Source: Sipunculus nudus
Taxonomy: Eukaryota; Annelida; Sipuncula; Golfingiida; Sipunculidae
Direction: 5' to 3'
Length of the DNA stretch: 64,000 nt
NCBI GenBank assembly: GCA_026874595.1
Contig: CM049316.1
Location: 1,488,001 to 1,552,000 of the forward strand
A model generated the notes under the pieces. That model was not told where the DNA came from. It worked only from the letters and a program-made list of their open reading frames with translations, and made no database searches. Position 1 is the stretch's first letter. Each line of letters opens with the position of its first letter. The translations under genes were made by a program, and so were the position numbers. Below, piece after piece: positions 9,079-21,053 of the stretch.

Positions 9079-12000
9079 TCACATTGTGGTAGGGATGGGC
9101 CTAGCTCTGTTCACATTTTGGTAGGGATGGGCCTAGCTCTGTTCACATTGTGGTAGGGACGGGCCTAGCTCTGTTCACATTGTGGTAGGGATGGGCCTAG
9201 CTCTTTTCTCATTGTGGTAGGGATGGGCCTAGCTCTGTTCACATTGTGGTAGGGATGGGCCTAGCTCTGTTCACATTGTGGTAGGGATGGTTCTAGCTCT
9301 GTTTATATTTTGGTAGGAATGGGCCTAGCTCTGTTTACATTGTTGTAGGGATGGGTCTTGCCCAGTTCACATTGTGGTTGAGATGGGTCTAGCTCTGTTT
9401 ACATTGTGACAGAGATAGGTCTCGCTCTGTAAGTGTCAACATGTGATAGGAATAAGCTTACTTTTGTTAGTGTTAACATTGTGATAGGGATGAGCCTAGC
9501 TCTGTTACTGTCAACATTGTGATAGGGATGAGCCTAGCTCTGTTACTGTCAACATTGTGATTGGGATGAGCCTAGCTCTGTTACTGTCAACATTGTGATT
9601 GGGATGAGCCTAGCTCTGTTACTGTCAACATTGTGATTGGGATGAGCCTAGCTCTGTTACTGTCAACATTGTGATAGGGATGAGCCTAGCTCTGTTAGTG
9701 TCAACATTGTGATTGGGATGAGCCTAGCTCTGTTACTGTCAACATTGTGATAGGGATGAGCCTAGCTCTGTTACTGTCAACATTGTGATAGGGATGAGCC
9801 TAGCTCTGTTAGTGTTAACATTGTGATAGGGATGAGCCTAGCTCTGTTACTGTCAACATTGTGATAGGGATGAGCCTAGCTCTGTTACTGTCAACATTGT
9901 GATTGGGATGAGCCTAGCTCTGTAAGGGTCAACATTGTGATAGGGATGAGCCTAGCTCTGTTAGTGTCATCATTGTGATAGGGATGAGCCTAGCTCTGTT
10001 ACTGTCAACATTGTGATTGGGATGAGCCTAGCTCTGTTAGTGTCATCATTGTGATAGGGATGAGCCTAGCTCTGTTAGTGTCAACATTGTGATAGGTATG
10101 AGCCTAGCTCTGTTAGTGTCAACATTGTGAATGGGATGAGCCTAGCTCTGTTAGTGTCAACATTGTGATAGGGATAAGCCTACTTTAGTTAGTGTTAACA
10201 TTGTGGTAGGGATGGGCCCAGCTCTGTTAGTGTCATCATTGTGATAGGGATGAGCCTAGCTCTGTTAGTGTCAACATTGTGATAGGGATGAGCCTAGCTG
10301 TGTTAGTGTCGACATTGTGATAGGAATGAGCCTAGCTCTGTTAGTGTTAACATTGTGATAGGAATGAGCCTAGCTCTGTTAGTGTCGACATTGTGATAGG
10401 GATGAGCCTAGGTATGTTCGTGTTAATATTGTGATAGGGAAAGGCCTAGCTCTGTTATTGTCAACATTGTGATAGGGATGGGCCTAACTCTGTTAGTGTC
10501 GACATTGTGATAGGGATAGGCCTAGCTTTATTTGTGTTAAAATTGTGATAGGGATGGGCTTAGCTTTGTTAGTATTAACATTGTGATAGGGATGGGCCTA
10601 GCTCTGTTTGTGTTAACAATGTGGTCGAGGTGAGCCTAGCTCTGTTCGTGTTAACATTGTGATAGGGATGGGTCTAGCTTTGTTAGTGTTAACATAGGGA
10701 TAGGGATGGGCCTAGCTCTGTTCGTGTTAACATTGTGATAGGGATGGGCCTAGCTTTGTTAGTGTTAACATTGCGATAGGGATGGGCCTAGCTCTGTTCG
10801 TGTTTACAATGTGGTCGGGATGAGCCTAGCTCTGCTAACATTGAGGTGAGGATGAGCCTACTTCTACTTTTTGTCATAGGGATGGGCCTAGCTCTGTTCG
10901 TGTTAACATTGTGATAGGGATGGGCCTAACTTTGTTCGTGTTAACATTGTGATAGGGATGGGCCTAGCTCTGTTTGTGTTAACAATGTGGTCGAGATGGG
11001 CCTAGCTCTGTTAGTGTTAACATTGTGATAGGGATGAGCCTAGCTCTGTTACTGTCAACATTGTGATTGGGATGATCCTAGCTCTGTAAGGGTCAACATT
11101 GTGATAGGGATGAGCCTAGCTCTGTTAGTGTCATCATTGTGATAGGGATGAGCCTAGCTCTGTTACTGTCAACATTGTGATTGGGATGAGCCTAGCTCTG
11201 TTAGTGTCATCATTGTGATAGGGATGAGCCTAGCTCTGTTAGTGTCAACATTGTGATAGGGATGAGCCTAGCTCTGTTAGTGTCAACATTGTGAATGGGA
11301 TGAGCCTAGCTCTGTTAGTGTCAACATTGTGATAGGGATAAGCCTACTTTAGTTAGTGTTAACATTGTGGTAGGGATGGGCCCAGCTCTGTTAGTGTCAT
11401 CATTGTGATAGGGATGAGCCTAGCTCTGTTAGTGTCAACATTGTGATAGGGATGAGCCTAGCTGTGTTAGTGTCGACATTGTGATAGGAATGAGCCTAGC
11501 TCTGTTAGTGTTAACATTGTGATAGGAATGAGCCTAGCTCTGTTAGTGTCGACATTGTGATAGGGATGAGCCTAGGTATGTTCGTGTTAATATTGTGATA
11601 GGGAAAGGCCTAGCTCTGTTATTGTCAACATTGTGATAGGGATGGGCCTAACTCTGTTAGTGTCGACATTGTGATAGGGATAGGCCTAGCTTTATTTGTG
11701 TTAAAATTGTGATAGGGATGGGCTTAGCTTTGTTAGTATTAACATTGTGATAGGGATGGGCCTAGCTCTGTTTGTGTTAACAATGTAGTCGAGGTGAGCC
11801 TAGCTCTGTTCGTGTTAACATTGTGATAGGGATGGGTCTAGCTTTGTTAGTGTTAACATTGGGATAGGGATGGGCCTAGCTCTGTTGGTGTTAACATTGT
11901 GATAGGGATGGGCCTAGCTTTGTTAGTGTTAACATTGCGATAGGGATGGGCCTAGCTCTGTTCGTGTTTACAATGTGGTCGGGATGAGCCTAGCTCTGCT

Positions 12001-15000
12001 AACATTGAGGTGAGGATGAGCCTACTTCTACTTTTTGTCATAGGGATGGGCCTAGCTCTGTTCGTGTTAACATTGTGATAGGGATAGGCCTAACTTTGTT
12101 CGTGTTAACATTGTGATAGGGATGGGCCTAGCTCTGTTTGTGTTAACAATGTGGTCGAGATGAGCCTAGCTCTGTTCGTGTTAACATTGTGATAGGGATG
12201 GGTCTAGCTTTGTTAGTGTTAACATTGGGATAGGGATGGGCCTAGCTCTGTTCGTGTTAACATTGTGATAGGGATGGGCCTAGCTTTGTTAGTGTTAACA
12301 TTGTGATAGGGATGGGCCTAGCTTTGTTAGTATTAACATTGTGATAGGGATGGGCCTAGCTCTGTTTGTGTTAACAATGTGGTCGAGATGAGCCTAGCTC
12401 TGTTCGTGTTAACATTGTGATAGGGATGGGCCTAGCTTTGTTAGTGTTAACATTGTGATAGGGATGGGCCTAGCTTTGTTAGTATTAACATTGTGATAGG
12501 GATGGGCCTAGCTCTGTTTGTGTTAACAATGTGGTCGAGATGAGCCTAGCTCTGTTCGTGTTAACATTGTGATAGGGATGGGTCTAGCTTTGTTAGTGTT
12601 AACATTGTGATAGGGATGAGCCTAGCTTTGTTAGTATTAACATTGTGATAGGGATGGGCCTAGCTCTGTTTGTGTTAACAATGTGGTCGAGATGAGCCTA
12701 GCTCTGTTCGTGTTAACATTGTGATAGGGATGGGTCTAGCTTTGTTAGTGTTAACATTGGGATAGGGATGGGCCTAGCTCTGTTCGTGTTATCATTGTGA
12801 TAGGGATGGGCCTAGCTTTGTTAGTGTTAACATTGTGATAGGGATGGGCCTAGCTCTGTTCGTGTTTACAATGTGGTCGGGATGAGCATAGCTCTGCTAA
12901 CATTGAGATGAGGATGAGCCTACTTCTACTTTTTGTGATAGGGATGGGCCTAGCTCTGTTCGTGTTAACATTGTGATAGGGATGGGCCTAACTTTGTTCG
13001 TGTTAACATTGTGATAGGGATGGGCCTAGCTTTGTTAGTGTTAACATTGTGATAGGGATGGGCCTAGCTCCGTTCGTGTTTACAATGTGGTCGGGATGAG
13101 CATAGCTCTGCTAACATTGAGGTGAGGATGAGCCTACTTCTACTTTTTGTCATAGGGATGGGCCTAGCTCTGTTCGTGTTAACATTGTGATAGGGATGGG
13201 CCTAACTTTGTTCGTGTTAACATTGTGATAGGGATGGGCCTAGCTCTGTTTGTGTTAACAATGTGGAACGAGATGAGCCTAGCTCTGTTCGTGTTAACAT
13301 TGTGATAGGGATGGGTCTAGATTTGTTAGTGTTAACATTGGAATAGGGATGGGCCTAGCTCTGTTCGTGTTAACATTGTGATAGGGATGGGCCTAGCTTT
13401 GTTAGTGTTAACATTGTGATAGGGATGGGCCTAGCTTTGTTAGTATTAACATTGTGATAGGGATGGGCCTAGCTCTGTTTGTGTTAACAATGTGGTCGAG
13501 ATGAGCCTAGCTCTGTTCGTGTTAACATTGTGATAGGGATGGGCCTAGCTTTGTTAGTGTTAACATTGTGATAGGGATGGGCCTAGCTTTGTTAGTATTA
13601 ACATTGTGATAGGGATGGGCCTAGCTCTGTTTGTGTTAACAATGTGGTCGAGATGAGCCTAGCTCTGTTCGTGTTAACATTGTGATAGGGATGGGTCTAG
13701 CTTTGTTAGTGTTAACATTGTGATAGGGATGAGCCTAGCTTTGTTAGTATTAACATTGTGATAGGGATGGGCCTAGCTCTGTTTGTGTTAACAATGTGGT
13801 CGAGATGAGCCTAGCTCTGTTCGTGTTAACATTGTGATAGGGATGGGTCTAGCTTTGTTAGTGTTAACATTGGGATAGGGATGGGCCTAGCTCTGTTGGT
13901 GTTAACATTGTGATAGGGATGGGCCTAGCTTTGTTAGTGTTAACATTGTGATAGGGATGGGCCTAGCTCTGTTCGTGTTTACAATGTGGTCGGGATGAGC
14001 ATAGCTCTGCTAACATTGAGATGAGGATGAGCCTACTTCTACTTTTTGTGATAGGGATGGGCCTAGCTCTGTTCGTGTTAACATTGTGATAGGGATGGGC
14101 CTAACTTTGTTAGTGTTAACATTGTGATAGGGATGAGCCTAGCTTTGTTCGTGTTAACATTGTGATAGGGATGGGCCTAGCTCTGTTCGTGTTAACATTG
14201 TGATAGGGATGAGCCTAGCTGTGTTAGTGTCGACATTGTGATAGGAATGAGCCTAGCTCTGTTAGTGTTAACATTGTGATAGGAATGAGCCTAGCTCTGT
14301 TAGTGTCGACAATGTGATAGGGATGAGCCTAGGTATGTTCGTGTTAATATTGTGATAGGGAAAGGCCTAGCTCTGTTATTGTCAACATTGTGATAGGGAT
14401 GGGCCTAACTCTGTTAGTGTCGACATTGTGATAGGGATAGGCCTAGCTTTATTTGTGTTAAAATTGTGATAGGGATGGGCTTAGCTTTGTTAGTATTAAC
14501 ATTGTGTAAGGGATGGGCCTAGCTCTGTTTGTGTTAACAATGTGGTCGAGGTGAGCCTAGCTCTGTTCGTGTTAACATTGTGATAGGGATGGGTCTAGCT
14601 TTGTTAGTGTTAACATTGGGATAGGGATGGGCCTAGCTCTGTTCGTGTTAACATTGTGATAGGGATGGGCCTAGCTTTGTTAGTGTTAACATTGCGATAG
14701 GGATGGGCCTAGCTCTGTTCGTGTTTACAATGTGGTCGGGATGAGCCTAGCTCTGCTAACATTGAGGTGAGGATGAGCCTACTTCTACTTTTTGTCATAG
14801 GGATTGGCCTAGCTCTGTTCGTGTTAACATTGTGATAGGGATGGGCCTAACTTTGTTCGTGTTAACATTGTGATAGGGATGGGCCTAGCTCTGTTTGTGT
14901 TAACAATGTGGTCGAGATGAGCCTAGCTCTGTTCGTGTTAACATTGTGATAGGGATGGGTCTAGCTTTGTTAGTGTTAACATTGGGATAGGGATGGGCCT

Positions 15001-17541
15001 AGCTCTGTTCGTGTTAACATTGTGATAGGGATGGGCCTAGCTTTGTTAGTGTTAACATTGTGATAGGGATGGGCCTAGCTTTGTTAGTATTAACATTGTG
15101 ATAGGGATGGGCCTAGCTCTGTTTGTGTTAACAATGTGGTCGAGATGAGCCTAGCTCTGTTCGTGTTAACATTGTGATAGGGATGGGCCTAGCTTTGTTA
15201 GTGTTAACATTGTGATAGGGATGGGCCTAGCTTTGTTAGTATTAACATTGTGATAGGGATGGGCCTAGCTCTGTTTGTGTTAACAATGTGGTCGAGATGA
15301 GCCTAGCTCTGTTCGTGTTAACATTGTGATAGGGATGGGTCTAGCTTTGTTAGTGTTAACATTGTGATAGGGATGAGCCTAGCTTTGTTAGTATTAACAT
15401 TGTGATAGGGATGGGCCTAGCTCTGTTTGTGTTAACAATGTGGTCGAGATGAGCCTAGCTCTGTTCGTGTTAACATTGTGATAGGGATGGGTCTAGCTTT
15501 GTTAGTGTTAACATTGGGATAGGGATGGGCCTAGCTCTGTTCGTGTTATCATTGTGATAGGGATGGGCCTAGCTTTGTTAGTGTTAACATTGTGATAGGG
15601 ATGGGCCTAGCTCTGTTCGTGTTTACAATGTGGTCGGGATGAGCATAGCTCTGCTAACATTGAGATGAGGATGAGCCTACTTCTACTTTTTGTGATAGGG
15701 ATGGGCCTAGCTCTGTTCGTGTTAACATTGTGATAGGGATGGGCCTAACTTTGTTCGTGTTAACATTGTGATAGGGATGGGCCTAGCTTTGTTAGTGTTA
15801 ACATTGTGATAGGGATGGGCCTAGCTCCGTTCGTGTTTACAATGTGGTCGGGATGAGCATAGCTCTGCTAACATTGAGGTGAGGATGAGCCTACTTCTAC
15901 TTTTTGTCATAGGGATGGGCCTAGCTCTGTTCGTGTTAACATTGTGATAGGGATGGGCCTAACTTTGTTCGTGTTAACATTGTGATAGGGATGGGCCTAG
16001 CTCTGTTTGTGTTAACAATGTGGAACGAGATGAGCCTAGCTCTGTTCGTGTTAACATTGTGATAGGGATGGGTCTAGATTTGTTAGTGTTAACATTGGAA
16101 TAGGGATGGGCCTAGCTCTGTTCGTGTTAACATTGTGATAGGGATGGGCCTAGCTTTGTTAGTGTTAACATTGTGATAGGGATGGGCCTAGCTTTGTTAG
16201 TATTAACATTGTGATAGGGATGGGCCTAGCTCTGTTTGTGTTAACAATGTGGTCGAGATGAGCCTAGCTCTGTTCGTGTTAACATTGTGATAGGGATGGG
16301 CCTAGCTTTGTTCGTGTTAACATTGTGATAGGGATGGGCCTAGCTTTGTTAGTATTAACATTGTGATAGGGATGGGCCTAGCTCTGTTTGTGTTAACAAT
16401 GTGGTCGAGATGAGCCTAGCTCTGTTCGTGTTAACATTGTGATAGGGATGGGTCTAGCTTTGTTAGTGTTAACATTGTGATAGGGATGGGCCTAGCTCTG
16501 TTCGTGTTAACATTGTGATAGGGATGGGCCTAGCTTTGTTAGTGTTAACATTGCGATAGGGATGAGCCTAGCTCTGTTCGTGTTAACATTGTGATAGGGA
16601 TGGGTCTAGCTTTGTTAGTGTTAACATTGGGATAGGGATGGGCCTAGCTCTGTTCGTGTTAACATTGTGATAGGGATGGGCCTAGCTTTGTTAGTGTTAA
16701 CATTGTGATAGGGATGGGCCTAGCTCTGTTCGTGTTTACAATGTGGTCGGGATGAGCATAGCTCTGCTAACATTGAGATGAGGATGAGCCTACTTCTACT
16801 TTTTGTGATAGGGATGGGCCTAGCTCTGTTCGTGTTAACATTGTGATAGGGATGGGCCTAACTTTGTTAGTGTTAACATTGTGATAGGGATGAGCCTAGC
16901 TTTGTTCGTGTTAACATTGTGATAGGGATGGGCCTAGCTCTGTTCGTGTTAACATTGTGATAGGGATGGGCCTAGCTTTGTTAGTGTTAACATTGTGATA
17001 GAAATGGGCCTAGCTCTGTTCGTGTTAACATTGTGATAGGGATGGGCCTAGCTTTGGTAGTGTTAACATTGTGATAGGGATGGGCCTAGCTCTGTTCGTG
17101 TTTACAATGTGGTCGGGATGAGCATAGCTCTGCTAAGATTGAGATGAGGATGAGCCTACTTCTACTTTTTGTGATAGGGATGGGCCTAGCTCTGTCCGTG
17201 TTAACATTGTGATAGGGATGGGCCTAACTTTGTTAGTGTTAACATTGTGATAGGGATGAGCCTAGCTTTGTTCGTGTTAACATTGTGATAGGGATGGGCC
17301 TAGCTCTGTTCGTGTTAACATTGTGATAGGGATGGGCCTAGCTTTGTTAGTGTTAACATTGTGATAGAGATGGGCCTAGCTTTGTTCGTGTGAACATTGT
17401 GATAGGGATGGGCCTAGCTCTGTTTGTGTTTACACTGTGGTCGGGATGAGCATAGCTCTGCTAACATTGAGGTGAGGATGAGCCTACTTCTACTTTTTGT
17501 GATAGGGATGAGCCTAGTTCTGTTCATGTTGTGGTGAGGAT
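9079..17541. repeat. 38-bp minisatellite, about 8.5 kb, with nested higher-order duplications
   Basis: The typical unit is TTAACATTGTGATAGGGATG, then ggcctagct, then a ctgttcgtg/ttgttagtg tail. The left edge (9079-9420) uses a shorter 32-bp version, and a variant with 'aacattgaggtgaggatgag' plus 'cttctactttttg' recurs as a marker. Marker spacing shows a 2757-bp tandem duplication (about 11457-14213 and 14214-16970), a 1164-bp one before it, and an internal period of about 1113 bp. Stops occur in the unit and no long ORF forms. It lies in the intron of the CRAL-TRIO gene. Confidence 0.95.
11457..16970. repeat. Two tandem copies of a 2757-bp higher-order block inside the 38-bp array
   Basis: Rare variants recur at exactly +2757: the 'aacattgag' markers at 12001, 12899, 13113 and 14012 reappear at 14758, 15656, 15870 and 16769, and 'tggaacgag' at 13264 reappears at 16021. 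The copies are nearly identical except for a patch (13731-13803 versus 16488-16560) of equal length but different sequence. Confidence 0.9.
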
Positions 17542-19060
17542 ATATGTGACCACTCTAGCTACTCTGCTGTTGTACACATGTATTTACGGACCACTGTGAG
17601 TGTATGTTGTTGTGGTAGAAGTAACTTATTCAGTGTATAATAAAAAGAATGAAACCTAGTCAGTACAATACCTCTAATAAATAAATGAGTCCCTAAGAAA
17701 ACTCATTTTGTTTTGTGTCCGCGCGTGTGTACACACAATGATGTACACAGGTTAATAATGAAAGCAAAGTTCAAACTGGCAAAACTACTACACCTTTTTA
17801 ATTCAACATTCTAGGAAACAAACCCCCACTCGAGTCTACCTGTCACATGACACCTCGGGTGTAAGCAAATGTCAAGTCCTGGTGAGGATAGGTTTCCGTA
17901 CACGGAAGGCAAAGAATGAGTGTATCAAGGAGCTTCAGCGTGAGACCTAGAATTTAACATTCAGGTTTACAGTCGCCTCTCTGTACCGAGCAGGGCAGCC
18001 ACGGAAAGTCAAAACATCCTGTACAGCTCACGCAACGCGACAATAGATATACTGTATACACACACTGGCCTGCTCAATACACATTAATTGTACGTCCCAC
18101 TTAAATAAAACGTTACCTGAAACAATGATCCTAATTGCAGATTTTGTAAGTTGTTGAGGTTGAAAAATTACCAAATTCTGAATACCAGTCCGTTTATCGA
18201 TTGGGCGATCACCACCAATACTTATGTTGTTAAAACGGATAATCACACATAATCATTAACTTTTGATGACTATCAATGTACGTACACACGCACACACGGG
18301 TTATTATTATAATTAATACTCCTGAAAGTTTTACTTTGGCGGACTGTGACTGATGCAGGTTTTATACGAAATAATGATGTTTAGCTGCAACTTGAAAGAA
18401 TAATCTACAAACAAGCGATAATCTACAAACAAACAATAATTAATATTACTGATCACCCGTATATTGCTGTTACTTCCTTCGCGTTATATTCTTTAAAAAA
18501 TTGAAGAATAACACATTGCACTAGAAGGTTCAGTTTGCTTTTATATTTACACAAGAAGCTAGCACGGAATTCATAAGGATTATATCTGTGCTTTAATTTC
18601 ATAATACTTGTTGCTGGCATTTGAATGAGTTAATGATCCATTACAAATGAATCAAAATTTACTGCAAAAAGCTTGAAATATGTAATAAAAAAAAAACAAA
18701 TAATAGATATATCCGGACACACCGATAATTGAGCTCGCTGTATAAAATATAGTCATCAGGTACAATGACAGGTGAGCTAACGTTAATGTGAAATTGACAT
18801 GGTCACATGACATGAATATATCCTGACCAGACGCGGGTATAGTGGCGGTCACTTCTGTGCGTACACATGGCTGTACACATTGTTGCCAGTGACACCTGTG
18901 TGTACCGACACAGCCGGGTACCAGCTTAACGTGCCGTCAAGGTAATCTTGTCATCATAAATACACGTCTGATGTACAGGTAAACAAGTATGACGGGCGCC
19001 GAAGATGTCAGGCTCGGCCCACCTTACATTTCTCCTTCCTCTTCGTGGACGGAGCCTGAA
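17542..19060. other. Single-copy AT-rich intron segment, no gene seen
   Basis: No splice-bounded coding stretch on either strand. The short ORFs at 18028-18246 and 18652-18852 (minus) have no motif and a low-complexity composition. Confidence 0.5.
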
Positions 19061-21053
19061 GGTCATTGGTTCAACATTGACCTGACGTCAATGGCCAGTA
19101 CCCATTCATTCTTGGTTGTTGGTTCTACATTGACCTGACGTCCATGGCCAGTACCCATTCATTCTTGGTTGTTGGTTCTACATTGACCTGACGTCTATGG
19201 CCAGTACCCATTCATTCTTGGTTGTTGGTTCTACATTGACCTGACGTCCATGGCCAGTACCCATTCATTCTTGATTGTTGGTTCTACATTGACCTGACGT
19301 CCATGGTTAGTATCCATTCATTCCAGGTTGTTGGTTCTACATTGACCTGACGTCCATGGCCAGTACTCATTCATTCTTGGTTGTTGGTTCTACATTGAGC
19401 TGACGTCCATGGCCAGTACCCATTCATTCCTGGTTGTTGGTTCTACATTGACCTGACGTCCATGGCCAGTACCCATTCATACTTGGTTGTTGGTTCTACA
19501 TTGACCTGACGTCTATGGCCAGTGCCCATTCATTCTTGGTTGTTGGTTCTACATTGACCTGACGTCCATGGCCAGTGCCCATTAATTCCTGGTTGTTGGT
19601 TCTACATTGACCTGACGTCCATGGCCAGTGCCCATTAATTCCTGGTTGTTGTTTCTACATTGACCTGACGTCCATGGCCAGTACCCATTTATTCCTGGTT
19701 GTTGGTTCTACATTGACCTGACGTCCATTGTTAGTATCCATTCATTCCAGGTTGTTGGTTCTACATTGACCTGACGTCCATGGCCAGTACCCATTAATTC
19801 CTGGTTGTTTGTTCTAACCTGACGTCAGTGGCCAGTGCCCATTGATTCCTGGTTGTTGGTTCTACATTGACCTGACGTCCATGGCCAGTGCCCATTAATT
19901 CCTGGTTGTTGGTTCTACATTGACCTGACGTCCATGGCCAGTGCCCATTAATTCCTGGTTGTTTGTTCTACATTGATCTGACGTCCATGGTTAGTATCCA
20001 TTCATTCCAGGTTGTTGGTTCTACATTAACATGACGTCCATGGCCAGTATCCATTCATGCCTGGTTGTTTGTTCTAACCTGACGTCAATGGCCAGTGCCC
20101 ATTCATTCTTGGTTGTTGGTTCTACATTGACCTGACGTCGATGGCCAGTACCTATTCATTCTTGGTTGTTGGTTCTACATTGACCTGACGTCTATGGCCA
20201 GTACCCATTCATTCCTGGTTGTTTGTTCTAACCTGACGTCCATGGCCAGTGCCCATTAATTCCTGGTTGTTGGTTCTACAATGACCTGACGTCCATGACC
20301 AGTGCCCATTAATTCCTGGTTGTTGGTTCTACATTGACCTGACGTCCATGGTTAGTATCCATTCATTCCAGGTTGTTGGTTCTACATTGACCTGACGTCC
20401 ATGGCCAGTACCCATTCATTCTTGGTTGTTGGTTCTACATTGACCTGACGTCCATGGCCAGTACCCATTCATTCTCTTTTGTTGGTTCTACATTGACCTG
20501 ACGTCCATGGCCAGTACCCATTCATTCTTGGTTGTTGGTTCTACATTGACCTGACGTCTATGGCCAGTACCCATTAATTCCTGGTTGTTTGTTCTAACCT
20601 GACGTCAATGGCCAGTGCCCATTCATTCTTGGTTGTTGGTTCTACATTGACCTGACGTCTATGGCCAGTACCCATTCATTCCTGGTTGTTTGTTCTAACC
20701 TGACGTCAGTGGCCAGTGCCCATTAATTCCTGGTTGTTGGTTCTTCATTGACCTGACGTCCATGGCCAGTACCCATTCATTCCTGGTTGTTTGTTCTAAC
20801 CTGACGTCAGTGCCCAGTGCCCATTGATTCCTGGTTGTTGGTTCTACATTGACCTGACGTCCATCGCCAGTGCCCATTAATTCCTGGTTGTTGGTTCTAT
20901 ATTTTTACCTGACGTCCATGGCCAGTGCCCATTAATTCCTGGTTGTTGGTTCTACATTGACCTGACGTCCATGGTTAGTATCCATTCATTCCAGGTTGTT
21001 GGTTCTACATTGACCTGACGTCCATGGCCAGTATCCATTCATGCCTGGTTGAG
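19061..21053. repeat. 53-bp minisatellite, about 37 copies, with a TGACGT core
   Basis: The unit is TTGGTTCTACATTGACCTGA, then cgtccatggccagt, then acccattcattcttggttg. Some copies lack 'acattga', giving a 46-bp form (gtttgttctaacctgacgtc). Nearly every unit contains TGACGTCC. Six copies contain the full palindrome TGACGTCA (19083, 19820, 20080, 20600, 20701, 20802). It lies in the intron of the CRAL-TRIO gene. No protein-coding signal. Confidence 0.95.

Noticed and set aside
9079-17541. Possible centromeric or telomeric satellite
   Set aside because: It sits inside an intron with splice-matched exons on either side, and no telomere repeat (TTAGGG) array is present.
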